DNA of 64,000 bases from Cunninghamia lanceolata (lineage: Eukaryota; Streptophyta; Pinopsida; Cupressales; Cupressaceae): the NCBI GenBank assembly GCA_027924645.1, contig BSBN01000829.1:558001-622000 (forward strand). Direction: 5' to 3'. Below are positions 11,529-23,069 of this stretch, one piece after another. Position numbers and translations under genes: made by a program. The first letter of the stretch is position 1; every line of letters starts with the position of its first letter. The notes beneath the pieces are model-generated. The model ran no database searches. It saw nothing but the letters and a program-made list of their open reading frames with translations, and was not told the DNA's origin.

Positions 11529-12446
11529 ATCACCATCAATAATAAGCCCTACTATAATGTGACCACTCATCGTGGAAACATTACTCTACAAGGGGCTCCA
11601 TCCAAATCATCCTCCACATCAAACCAATACATCATCCTTGACCAACTCCATAAAACACCTATCCACATATCCATTTTAGAGTTATTGCATCTATCCCCAT
11701 CTCACAAAGTCATCCTAGAGAAGGCACTCTTGGAAACAACTGTTCCTACCAACCTTTCCCAAGAGCAATTCCAAGCTATGGTGGGTCATCTAACCACACC
11801 CGACTTCTTGTCTTTTACTGAAAAAGATGACATGTCTATCACTCAACCACACAATACATCCCTCCATATTGAGGTCCAAATCCACAAACACTAAATAAAA
11901 AGGGTCTTAATAGATGGAGGTGTTGGTTTAAACATATGCACGTTGAAGTTAATCCTTGCATTGGGGTTTTCATAAAATGTTGTTGATCCTAGAAAGAAAC
12001 TTACAATCAAAGCATATGATGAAGAAGAAAGAACTCCCAAAGGAACGGTGGTCTTGTCGATACGGGTTGGGCCAGTAGTGAGAGATGGTGTGTGCCAAGT
12101 TCTAGACATGGAGCTAGCATATAACATCCTTCTAGGTAGACCTTGGATCCATGCGATGAAGGCTGTCCCATCAACATACCACCAATGTATCAAGTTCCCA
12201 CACAATGGTCAAGAAATTACCATACAAGGTGACCCTGATCCATTCCAGTATTGCAACACCATCCAATCCAAACTAGAAGTTGTAATCCCCACCAATCGAG
12301 TAGCTTCCTCTTCTTCAAACCATGTGGATCCAAGTTCTCTAGCTTCTACCTCCAAAACATCAGAGCTTAAAGTCAAAGTCAAAGACAAGGGTGTTGGAGA
12401 ATATGTCATTGAGAAAACTTTTTGTCTAGCACAACTGTCTATATAA
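11529..12446 (+). pseudogene. Element B gag/protease region (broken)
   Basis: Continues the gag-pol frame after the solo LTR with YYNVTTHRGNITLQGAPS. An aspartic-protease-like segment follows (LIDGGVGLNICTLK near 11908, then MELAYNILLGRPWIHAM near 12110 and KFPHNGQEITIQGD). In Tat elements this region carries the retropepsin; here the active-site triplet reads DGG, as in many Tat copies. A stop at 11892 and another near 11971 break it. A Ser-rich linker ends at 12446. Confidence 0.82.
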
Positions 12447-13649
12447 CTAAAATCCTATGGAAAGTCATTCATGAACAAGGCCAAGTCATTGGAGACTTCT
12501 AAGGGTCCTTTCATTAGATGGGGAAACCTATCGGATGAGAGTGATGAAAAAGATATCTTATAGAGGCTTTACAAAGAGGAAGATAGTGAAACAACACCAA
12601 ATGACCATCAACCTAAGCTACCCACTGCACAATATGGTCAAGGGTTTTCTATTTTACAAAGGATGGGATATGAAGGACATGGTCCTATAGGATTAAGGAA
12701 AGATGGTCTCATAGAACCAACTCAACCCTCTACCTCCACAGCCCAAGACACTACTGGGTTGAGATACAAGGGTAAAGAGAAGATCAAAGGTAAGGAGAAA
12801 CTCCAAGAAAAAGACAAAGAAACAGCTACCACTAACCTAGTGGAACAAATTCACCGCTTACAAGAAGCTAGTGAAACAGATTCCAATGAGTATGAGTGGG
12901 ACAGTTGCTCAGAAATGTCTTGTAAAGATAAAGGGGTTGATGTGGTTCAATAGTATAGCTCTACTCATACGACACATGAGGGACAAAGCTCTAGGGCTAG
13001 ATCGCGAGAGTTCGATCCGCAATATGACAAAAGTGAACTTCATGAGGAGAGTATGATATCACACTTGATGAACCAACTTGAGGAGAGTACCAAAATAGAC
13101 CTTGTCAATACCTCTACTTATTCAAACAAATCCTCCATTCTAACCATCACCACCCTTGAATCGAATCAACCAAATGATCCATTACCCCTAGTGCATCCTG
13201 AATTGATAGACTAGGATCTACCAAACACCCCTAACCTAGATACATTCCAAAATGAGGATGCTATCATTGATTATCTAGAGCTTAGGGACCATTTACCCAT
13301 AGGGAAACACAAGGCTAGCTTCACCATTGAACTTAATGATGTGGCATACTTTCGAGAGAGTGCCAATCCTTTTAGTCACAAAAATGTAAAAATAAAAAGT
13401 AGATCTAACGGTGAAAACCGCTCTGCGACAGTGTTAGATCACGAAAAAGGAAAAAGAAAAGATGTATCTGATGGTGAAAACCTCTCTAAGGCACCAATAG
13501 ATGAAGGGATTGACACTCTCCCCTACCATGCACACAAGGAGAGATCATCAGTACTAATTGAACTAGTGGAACCAATCAACATAGGCACAGAGGACAATTC
13601 GAGATTGATCTACCTAATAGAGTCATTATCCAATCAAGAACGAATATAA
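12447..13649 (+). pseudogene. Element B G-patch and linker region (broken)
   Basis: Near 12635-12720 the translation reads GFSILQRMGYEGHGPIGLRK, matching the glycine-rich G-patch that some plant Ty3/gypsy polyproteins carry between protease and RT; G-patches bind nucleic acid or helicases in other proteins. A Lys/Glu-rich segment (KGKEKIKGKEKLQEK) and a linker up to about 13649 follow, with stops near 12562, 12951 and 13214. Confidence 0.72.
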
Positions 13650-14395
13650 TTCATGGAATTCTTCAGAAGAAAATAGATAAATTTTGCTTGGTCTTACGTC
13701 GACATGCCTGGGTTGGATCCTGATCTTATCATGCATCATCTTTAACTAGCTCCAGGAGCTAAGCCAATTAAATAGAAACCAAGAAAAATGCACCCACATA
13801 TATCATTAATGGTCAAAGAGAAACTAAATAAACTACTAGATGTGGGGTTCATCAGAGCCATTGATTATCCGGAATGGGTTTCTAACATTGTACCTATTTC
13901 CAAGCTAGATAAGCAGATCAGATTGTGTAACGACTTCAGAGATCTAAACAAGGCTTGTCCAAAAGATGACTTTCCTCTGCCAAACATATATCTCATTGTC
14001 GATCTAACAGCAGGGCACACCAAGTTGTCATTAATGGATGGGTTCTCTAGCTATAACCAAATCAAAATAGTGCTGGAGGATTAGCATAAAACAACATTCA
14101 CATGTTCGTGGGGTACCTATTGTTGGTGCGTCATGCCATTCAGACTAAAGAATGCGAGGGCAACATATCAGTGAGTAATGACTACAATCTTTCATGACAT
14201 GATGCACACCATCATGGAAGATTACGTCGATGATATCCTAGGTAAGTCACTCACTAAAGAAGGATATCTTCAAGTCTTGGACAAGATATTTACAAGACTA
14301 GAGCAATTTAATGTACGGTTAAATCCAAAAAGTGTGTTTTCAGAGTCACATCCAGTAAACTCCTTGGATAGATCATATCAGCTAATGGAATAGAG
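13650..14395 (+). pseudogene. Element B reverse transcriptase (broken)
   Basis: Motifs in order: AWSYVDMPGLDP, KEKLNKLLDVGFIRAIDYPEW, CNDFRDLNKACPKDDFPLP, LMDGFSSYNQI, WCVMPFRLKNA and EDYVDDILGKS with the catalytic YVDD intact (codons from about 14223). These identify a Ty3/gypsy RT. In-frame stops occur near 13669, 13744, 13771, 14082 and 14172, and a frame change precedes 14396. Confidence 0.92.
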
Positions 14396-15050
14396 GTGGA
14401 CCCAACCAAGGTAAAAGCAATCATGGAAATGCCACCACCTAAGAATCTAAGTCAGGTCCAGTCTCTACAAGGAAAGCTACAGTCCATCAGAAGGTTCATC
14501 TCTCAACTGGCAGATAAGTGCCATCCATTCACCCATCTCTTACACAAAAACATTCCATTCACATGGGATGACATGTGTGAGCAAGCATTTCAACATCTAA
14601 AGGAGTATCTAATGAACCCACCAGTCTTAATGCCACCCATTTAGGGAAAGCCACTGCTACTCTACATCTTAGCTACACCAACAACTCTTGGAGCTCTTCT
14701 AGCACAATAAAACCACGAAGGAAAGGAGCAAGCAATCTACTACATTAGCAAGACACTAGTAGGTTACAAATTGCAGTATACACCAATTGAAAGAGTATGC
14801 CTTGCAGTTGTCTTTGCTACACAAAAGTGGAGACACTACATGCTCTCACACTCTATCAAGCTAGTGGCAAAGATTGATCCATTAAAATACCTACTCAACA
14901 AAGCTACCCTAACAAGTAGAATATCTAAATGGGTCATGATACTCAGTGAATTTGATATTGAGTATGTAGATAGAAGAGTAATAAAGGGGCAGGTCATTGC
15001 AGATCAACTAGCAGATGTACCTATGACAGATGACAACCCATTAAGCTTTG
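14396..15050 (+). pseudogene. Element B RT connection and first RNase H (broken)
   Basis: Connection segment (AIMEMPPPKNLSQVQSLQG, FTWDDMCEQAFQHLKEYL) then the gypsy-type RNase H with YYISKTLVGY, ERVCLAVVFATQKWRHYM and the ADQLADVP end. Stops at 14642 and about 14708. It is followed at once by a second RNase H of a different type. Confidence 0.88.
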
Positions 15051-15616
15051 AATTTCTAGATGAGTCTATCTTCAACATCACTACCACATCTTGGAAACTC
15101 TACTTTGATGGGTCAGATACTCAATGTGGGTCTAGAGCAGGAATCTTGTTGGTAACACCACATGGAGATATAATCCCTAAGTCGTACAGACTTTTGTTTC
15201 CATGTACCAACAATGTAGCCAAGTATGAAGCACTGGTTATTAGCATAAAGATGGTAGTAGACTGGAAGGTCAGGGAACTTCATGTGTACGGGGACTCACA
15301 GCTCATCATTAATCAAGTAAATGATGATTTTCATACTAAGGATGAGAAGCTGATACCATACAAGTGTATGGTGGATGACTTCAAGGAATATTTTGTTGTG
15401 ATATCCTTCGAGAAGTTACCAAGATTGGAAAACAAAGCAGAAAATGCAATGGCTACTATTGCACCTCTTTTTGACATACCTAAAAATCATTCTCATTATG
15501 AGTTCTTGGTGGAGCCAGTGTCCCATCTTGCTTATGAAATCCTAGAAACCAGCACCATTTACCACATCGAAGGGTCTGATTCTCCCTTATACGGAAAGGT
15601 TTACACAGATATCTAA
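15051..15616 (+). pseudogene. Element B second, archaeal-type RNase H
   Basis: Reads WKLYFDGSDTQCGSRAGILL, then NNVAKYEALVISIKMVVDW and LHVYGDSQLIINQVN. The D, E and D of these three blocks are the catalytic positions of the archaeal-like RNase H that the Tat lineage acquired in addition to its own. This stretch (frame 14771-15616) is the longest open part of pol. Presence of both RNase H types is the strongest argument for the Tat assignment. Confidence 0.9.
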
Positions 15617-16845
15617 AAGAGAATATCCTACCACCTGACTTATCTAGCAACCAAAAATGAACATTCATACGCCAAGCATCCCTATATACCATCATCATAG
15701 ACACCCTGTATCGACGAGGTTTAGATGGTACTCTCCTTAGGTGTTTGGATAGTGAGGAATATCAGACCGCTTTGAGTGAAGTACATGAAGGAATATGTGG
15801 GACACACTCTAGTGGTCCTACCTTGGCGAAGAAGCTCATGCATCTCAGGTACTATTGGCCGAGCATGGAATCTAACTCCTATCATTTTGTTAAATTGTGC
15901 AAGAAATGCCAAATTCATGGTAATCTGATGCACACACCCGCTCAAGAGTTGCAACCCTTAACAACACCTTGGCCCTTCTACCAATGGGGACTTGATCTAG
16001 TAGGCAAGATTCACCCTTCATCCTCCAATGACCACAAATTCATTATCATAGCCACTGAGTATTTTACAAAGTGGATTGAGGATGTTCCATTAACTAACAT
16101 CACAGGGAAATAGATATCCTCTTTCATCCTCAACTACATCATATGGAGATATGGTATTCCATTAACCATTGTCACAGATAATGAACGTCCTTTCAAGAAT
16201 TAGGATATGAAAGAACTGTGTGATAAATTCCACATTTAGCATTGCTTCTCCACTCCATACTACCCACAAGGTAATGGCTAGGCTGAGGCATCAAACAAAA
16301 CTATCCTAAAGATACTCAAAAAGACTATCGATGATGCTGGTCATGACTAGCATATGCAATTGAACCCTACTCTATGGGCCTATAGAACCAGTATACGCAC
16401 TCCCACAAGTGCAACACCATACACCCTTGTCTATGGCTCTAAAGCCATCTTTCCTATAGAATTTGAGTTACCTTCCCTTAGGGTGTCATTAAAGGATCTC
16501 ATAAATGATGAGGAATACAGAGTATCTAGGATCCAAGAACTAGAGCTGCTAGAAGAATGAAGACAACATGCCTTTAACCATCTTAAGGCATACCAGTAGA
16601 GAATGTCAAGAAGTCATAATCACAAGGTCAAACCACAAGTCTTCCAGGTGGGTGACTTGGTTCTAAGAGACAATCCAAAAAATCAGCAAGATAGAGAGAA
16701 AAAGGGGAAATTTGAACCCAATTGGTTGGGTCCCTATGTCATAATTGCTGCCTATGGATCAAGAGATTATCAGCTATCAACATCAGAAGGTGAACTATTT
16801 GATGACCCCATCAATAATATGCACCTTCGAAGGTTCTACACCTAA
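15617..16845 (+). pseudogene. Element B integrase (broken)
   Basis: HHCC zinc module (GICGTHSSG, HLRYYWPSM, CKKCQIHG), then the catalytic core with WGLDLVGKIHP (first D), IVTDNERPF (second D) and the E in a block reading AEASNK near 16280. The C-terminal GDLVLRDNP and LRRFYT segments end at 16845. TAG or TGA stops sit near 16111, 16201, 16237, 16279, 16348, 16558 and 16598, at places where Gln or Trp is usual. No chromodomain follows, unlike element A. Confidence 0.9.
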
Positions 16846-17149
16846 ATAACCCCAATGCAAGGGATGTATAATAAAAATGGTGCAATAAAAAGCAAGTGGT
16901 GAAAACCTAGAAACAAGCGCTATTTGCGATAAACCGCTTCCTCCATCTTTTAGAAAAACCCAACCCACATCCATCTTTCCTACCATATCCATCAAATAAC
17001 TGCATCCATTCACAACCACCTAATGGTAACCTATCATAGCTTGGTGCTCTGTCACCCTTATCACCTTATCCAATAAGGTCATCCAATCTTATCATCCATC
17101 CTATCATTCTATCACAAGTCCATTGTCAATATCACTAGTATCTCAAACT

Positions 17150-17460
17150 ATGTTGCCTTTGCATTATCATGTAGGCAAGGCCATCATTGATGGGCCCCTG
17201 AGGCTTCTTTTCCATCTGTATCCCTAATCCTATCGTAAACCTTTGCATAGCTTCCATTCATCCATTTAGTAGTGTCAGCCTTCAAGGTTGAACTACGTTG
17301 CCTCTGCATTGTCACGTAGGCAAGGCCATCAGCGATGAGCTCCCGAGGCTTCCCAACCCCTAGGTCTTAGGTCCACATAGCCCACCTAAAGCAAACTACG
17401 TTACCTCTATGTCGTCACGTAGGCAAGGCCATCTATCAATGAGCCCTCGAGGCACTAGGC
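17150..17460 (+). repeat. Threefold ~60-bp repeat in element B 3' region
   Basis: Three imperfect copies start near 17150, 17290 and 17393 with the pattern AACTACGTTGCC...CACGTAGGCAAGGCCATC...GAGGC. Each contains the inverted pair CTACGT / ACGTAG about 20 bp apart, so each could fold into a stem-loop. Similar ACTACGT...ACGTAGGCA blocks are familiar in the region after pol of Tat-type elements. Confidence 0.75.
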
Positions 17461-19038
17461 CAGTCCCTTAGGGCTCGTTTCTTCATGTCTATTGTCAATT
17501 CATCCATGATAAATTAATCCTTTACTTGACTGGGGACAAATCCTCTACCTAGTTAATGAATTGGATTTTTGAATGCTACAACTTAGAGGATAACATATCG
17601 GATCATGGATTTATCACTAGACAGCAAGTAGCACAATAAGCAAGCTTTAAACATCATCTTGACAAAAAGACATCAAACTAAACCTGACAACACCAACCTA
17701 CCTAAAACTATCAAACATGACTCTATCAATTATTGCAAGAAAAATATATCTATAGCAAGAAGGTTTAATGGTTGTTTAAGTCTTATATCTTGATTTTTGT
17801 TATGTTTCCTATGCTACTCAAGGATGTCAAAAACTAGAGGAGCTATGATGGGAGCATAATTATTTTATTTGTTTGTGGTTTATCTTTAGTAATGTGAATC
17901 CTTGTCTAAAGACATGATCAACATAATGATCATCGAGGACAATAGAGGTCTAAACATGAAACAGGTGTGATCCTTGTCTATTGATACGCAAACAATACTT
18001 AGGTCATCTTGGTTCAATTATACTTAGATGCTTGTATTAACTTGCTAAATCAAAATCCATGTAAGCGACGTTTAGGTCATCATGGTTTAATTATACCTAG
18101 ATGCTTGTATTTTCTTACAACATTTTAAAAGATCAATGATGAAACAAAGTACTTCAAAAACTTGTACAAGGAGATGACAAAATCCAAATCCATGCATACC
18201 AAATTGCATTCCATTTCATTATAAACATTTCATCATTATCAAAATTCCAAGTGTCTCAAGATCTAAGTTATCCATTTATCCATTTATCCAAATCATTTCA
18301 TCCATTAACCAAATCATTCTTCTATATTATATTTCATTATCCAAATCAATTCTTCTAAAGTGTCTTATTATTTTATGATTGAGTATACTTGGAATTAATA
18401 AAAACAAACCATTTTTGCATGTCATAAACATGTCCATAATCATAGAGGCATATCACAAACATGATAAACCATAAATGCATACCATTTTAGGTCATTAGGT
18501 TACATAAACATCATAAATCATAATTGTCCATCACAAGTATCATATAGTCATGTCATCCATCCATATGAGTCTCATACAAAGAATATATCATTGAAATCTC
18601 ACAAAAACATAGAGTGCATAATCATCAACATATCTTACGTCATTACTCACACAGATATACATTATAGGTTTTCATTAACGCTATAAGTATGTAAACATAA
18701 AAAACATGTAGAAATCATCCCATATAAAATCATCGCATATAGAAACATCATCGTGTCCAACGTAATCATCATAGTATTGCATCATCAGGTCCAACATAAG
18801 CATAGACATCAATATCAAAAGCATGTAGGTCATATATAAGCATAATCATCAAAACATCATAACATGAGTAATGTCATCCATAATCAATACATCATAACAC
18901 AGTCCATCGAACACTAGATCATATATATCATCATCATCAAAAGAATAATAATGTCCAAGTGTATAATGATATCAAAAAATAGTACATCTCAAAATGTCCA
19001 CAATGTAGTGTATACAAAATGATGTTGCAAAATGATAC
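17461..19038. other. Element B 3' region without genes
   Basis: AT-rich sequence with CAT-rich simple stretches (ATCATAAACAT-like, about 18200-19000). No reading frame on either strand looks coding. Confidence 0.6.
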
Positions 19039-20885
19039 ATGTCTAATAACACCTAGGAGTGGCTGCCTCTTGAAGGTGCTAGTTGCTGTGGTTGATCACT
19101 GCCCGATGGCCCTATACCTGGGGTCCCCTAGGTGGCCCCATAACTCCACCACTCTCCATGAATGCCTTTGAGACCTGTTGTGGGAGATTAGGTGGAAGCT
19201 ACCTGCTTGTCGCTCTAGAGGCACTGTCTACTCATAGAGTGACTACCAGTAGAATATCTCCTAGCCAGCCCTCACCATCTCAACAATTATCTGGCTTGTA
19301 GGACACTGTCCTGCAGTTTGTTGTACCTACTCAAGCAGCCCCTCCACCCTGGTATACTACTAGATAGCGGTATCTCTCTCTAATCTAGCAGTCTGTAGCT
19401 CACCCTGGAGCCAGGTGATTTGTCCCTACATCTGACGGGCAGCTAAATCTATTGCTGAGCCAGCTAAGCCTGTTGTTGTCCTAAATGTGTCTACTACTAA
19501 GCCACTTGGGCTTGTAACCTTGCAATCACCCCATCATCTTGGTCCTATACAAGAGGCTGTATCTGTCCCTGCAGTACCAACTATGTTTGTTGGGTTGGAT
19601 TTCTATCAACTCGTTGTCTCACCCTTCTGCCATCTCCATCATCTCTGTCACTGCCACCACCACCTCCACCATCATCACCTCCACCCCAGCCACCTTGTCC
19701 TCCTCATCACTTCCATCATCACCGAGGCCCCTCATCATCCTCCTCCCGATCATCTAGTACCAAGGCTTGCTCTCCAGGTCCTGAGTATCGCGGGAATGGG
19801 TGTGCAGCAAAATAGTCAACATAATCCTATGACATGCATGCATCAACCATTGTCCTCCTCATTAGACATGACTAATATGGTATCTACAAGAACTCTGTGT
19901 GTGCCTTCTCATAAGAAGCACCATGACCCCATCAAGGATGCTCCTTGTGCATCCTGGCAAAGATGGCATTCCCCTGGGGCATCCCCTGGATCCTACCAAA
20001 CTACCGGTACACATGAGAAATGATGTACCTCTCAAGTATATAGGTAGTCCTCCCTATCAGCCACCTGGTCTAGAAATAAAAAGGTAACTCCGAGGCATCC
20101 TCATCCCATACCTCACAATCTATGTAGGGGTGCCACACAACTGAGTCGACATTGTCAACCGCATGCCGCCAATACTCTAGCTTTCCCAACTTAGGCTGAG
20201 AAAGACTCTCCTAGAACATATAAGAATATGGCTAATCTCTGCCTCGAGTGCCTATACCAATCAACTGAGTAACCGCAATATGGAACCAAGCCCAAATCTG
20301 TAGCAATGAGACTCCACATGACAAACTAGAGGATCCATCGTACACAAACTAATGTAAATCATGATAAAGATGGGAAAGAAAGCACACACCCCAAGCATAT
20401 CAAGTGCCCACTATAGTAATCCGCTCTAGACCTTTCCCCCATCCAATAACAAACCTGTGTGACCTCCTGTCAGGGCACACTATCCCTCCAGTCAACCCAA
20501 CAATAACTGATAGAAGAGGCTCATAGTAGGCAACCATGTCTATCCAACTGATCTCTGTGCCATCAATCATCTCATCATCAAAGACTCGACAGCACTCATC
20601 CAACCTAGCCACAGTTTGAGACTCATACTCCATGAGCTCTCCATCGATCAAAATCGATAGAATCTAATGTATATCCTCCAAAGTCATAGTGATCTCCCCA
20701 GTAGGAAGATGGAATGTCCCATCCTTGTGAAATCGCTCAGCGAGCACAGTCAGCATACCAAGATTAACCTGAATCTCTGGAATAAAGCAAACAAAAGATA
20801 AATAGGCCAATCCAAGAATCAGGTGATCAGTCTTTGTCAAGTATGGTCTAAGCAGCTGTGTCACCAAAAATTGCTCCCAAGACAT
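19039..20885 (-). pseudogene. Antisense ORF with plant mobile domain in element B
   Basis: Minus-strand frame opening at 20885 with MSWEQFLVTQLLRPY. It carries blocks typical of plant mobile domain proteins: FHLPTGEITMTLEDIH, then LLQIWAWFHIAV, W-rich stretches, and YILERYIISHVYR followed after a TAG by FGRIQGMP. An acidic then Gly/Asp-rich low-complexity stretch follows near 19670-19760, and a likely coiled coil (QITWLQGELQTARLERD) near 19375-19460. The six or more stops that interrupt the PMD part are nearly all TAG. Extra antisense ORFs between integrase and the 3' LTR are known in Tat elements, and PMD genes are known to ride in Ty3/gypsy elements. The function in transposition is unknown. 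Confidence 0.78.
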
Positions 20886-21120
20886 AAGTTCATCATCAAG
20901 CTCCTCATGTAATCAACCAAATGTGCATTAATCAAACAAAATCAGCTAAACTGCAAATCTATCTATCAAACATCAAGAACTTAGCTATTTTTAACAGGAA
21001 ATCTATCCTATCATCTCTCCTAAGATTCTATCAATCTTAGAGATGACCTATCAGTTGGAAAACATCAATCACGATGCTGACTTTATCAAATTTCTAAGTA
21101 TTTTGACTATCTAAAAATAG

Positions 21121-21447
21121 ATGCGTAGTTCTATTAATCATTTGCACATATTCAAGGTGGATGCGTAGAATCCCCTTGTATTTGCGCAAAAGCATTCAAA
21201 TGCGCAGGTTTAGGAGGTATGTACACAGCATTAAAACATTTGCGTAGAATTACATTGTGTTTGCGTAACATCATATCATATGTGCATTTTCTTATCAAAT
21301 GTGTGGCATTACAATGAATGCACAGTTCTATCCTATGTTTGTGAAATTAAGGTGTTTGCATAGATTCCTAAGGCATTTGCACAGAATTACAATATTTTCA
21401 TCGAATCATGGGGTAAATATGCAAGATCATTCTTTCGACGCATTTAC
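21121..21447 (-). repeat. Motif array in the antisense ORF leader
   Basis: Repeats such as ATTTGCGTAGAATTACA, GATGCGTAG, AAATGCGCAGG and TTTGCGCAAAA every 15-30 bp. Read on the minus strand they become CTACGCATCCACC and CTGCGCATTTG, resembling the leader arrays at 4951-5178 and 6444-6712. Most, though not all, copies have this orientation. The block lies just upstream (minus strand) of the antisense ORF. Confidence 0.65.
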
Positions 21448-21690
21448 AAAACCTAAGTTTGACCTAGCTTTTTTACCACAATAAATGCACCTAAGCTAAA
21501 ATTGAAGGTGTACTTATCGGTGGGTCATACTTTGCTGGATAGTTGAACTATCAGATCCTCTCGAAATGGTGCAACTCGACTAAAATTTGCTGCATCATGT
21601 CTGGCTGATGTTCACACTAAGGCTCTAATCTCCTATAAACTCTCTAGAAAAGACAAGTGTGCAAATGACTAGGAATGTGCCCCACACTCC

Positions 21691-21718
21691 TATTTATAGC
21701 ACATTGAACGCTAATTGG
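21691..21718 (-). promoter_or_regulatory. Candidate antisense promoter (TATA and CCAAT boxes)
   Basis: On the minus strand GCTATAAATAGGAG gives a consensus plant TATA box at 21698-21691, with CCAATTAG 20 bp upstream (21718-21711) and a GACGTGGA core near 21771-21778. A start about 30 nt downstream would place the motif array and then the PMD ORF at 20885 in one antisense transcript. Confidence 0.5.
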
Positions 21719-21977
21719 AGGTGTTTAACCTTGTGTATGTTGGGGCATGTTTTTTTCATCTGATTTTTCTTCCACGTCAACCAATTTCTTCGCCCACATA
21801 ACCTATCATTCTTCTTAATCGTGACATTGTCTGTCATCCTGTCATCACATTTTTCCCATCCAATCTCTCAAGGCATCCTATCATCATTAACCTGTACCAG
21901 GGGCAAACTAAGGCATGTATCAAAATCACGCAGAAAATTTTTATTCTTTGAAACAACGTGATAAAACACATTGTCTC

Positions 21978-21991
21978 AAAGAGGGGCAAAA
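21978..21991 (+). other. Element B polypurine tract
   Basis: AAAGAGGGGCAAAA lies directly before the 3' LTR start TGTATACA. Confidence 0.85.
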
Positions 21992-23069
21992 TGTATACAT
22001 CTAAAAATGGCTAAGTCGAATTAAATAAATAAATATTTATTTTATTCTCATTCCTCTATCAATGAGTAAATTCACTAATTTATTTATATGATTCACATCA
22101 TCATACAACAAATCAATTTATCAATTCTTCTAATGTCATCCCTAATTAAATAATTTTAAATTATTTAATCAATCATCATATCCCAAAGTCAAAAGTCTAT
22201 AATTCCATATCATCTAATCCACATCATCCAATCCACCTCATCATGTTGCACACATAATTAAATATTTTAATATTTAATTATCTATGTATCCTCACCCACA
22301 TGTCCTATTATTCCTCCAACCATCCCTATTCTCATGAGTATGGTCTCTCCATGTCATCTTGGTCAAAAGACACCTTGAGACACTTATCCCATAAGTCCCT
22401 ATATTCCTTCCAACCATCCTACAAACAAGGTCTCCTTCTTTGACCTTCACTCTATGGTCTTGGTGAGCCTTGTGACATGTGGCCTCATGTCGTACCTTTC
22501 TCTCCACCTTGTCAAGGTGAGAGGAACGTCTTCCATATTTTTCTCCCTCATCCCAACCAATTCGATCTCCATTGTACACATCACAAGACTTCTTCTCCAC
22601 AATTGAGAGCATGACACTTGGAATTGGCTCCTCCTTGGCCTATAAAAGGAACCCTCATTCCCTCATTTCAACAATCCAAGAGATTTTGTAATCTTACTCT
22701 GTAGAAATTCTACCAGCGTGCCTTTGGCAAAGTATCCTCATTGCACTTGCATAATCTCATTATCATCACAATCATCTAACCATGTCTTCATATCTCCATT
22801 ATCCATCTTCATAGAGTCGCATTGTTAGTTTAATCTTCATTGCATTATCCATCTACAACCATTCTCCTATTGTCATCTTCAACAACAAGGAAGTACATAC
22901 TTCTAAGAGCTCAACTCATTCATAAGATCAATACGAGATAGGTAACAATGGAAGCTATGAGGTGAATCAATCTACAAAGGTAATATCTTTGTTTATTGTA
23001 TTTGCATCAATTGCATTGAATTATTGGATAGTAAGTAGTTTAATATTGTTGTTCATATTTCCTTTAACA
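21992..23069 (+). repeat. Element B 3' LTR
   Basis: Starts TGTATACATC and ends CTTTAACA. Same family and orientation as 3794-4863, with scattered substitutions and a few indels (for example around 22200). The TSD copy TGTAC follows at 23070-23074. Confidence 0.93.

Larger units (their letters stand above)
3794..23069 (+). mobile_element. Element B: Tat-lineage Ty3/gypsy with antisense ORF
   Basis: A 19.3-kb interval (about 16.6 kb without the solo LTR G) bounded by LTRs 3794-4863 and 21992-23069, both TG...CA. Order is LTR, TGGCGCC-type PBS, 2.4-kb leader, gag, protease, G-patch, RT, RNase H, second RNase H, integrase, long 3' region with an antisense ORF, polypurine tract, LTR. A dual RNase H and a long post-integrase region with extra antisense coding capacity are known traits of the Tat lineage. 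The coding frames have many stops, mostly TAG, and the LTRs differ at scattered sites, so this copy is dead. Confidence 0.93.

Noticed and set aside
17150..17460. CRISPR-like array
   Set aside because: Only three imperfect copies with unequal spacing inside a plant retrotransposon; CRISPR arrays are prokaryotic.
19487..20023. 178-codon plus-strand frame rich in His (HHLHHHHLHPSH)
   Set aside because: It is the complement of the Gly/Asp-rich linker of the antisense PMD ORF, which explains the His repeats.
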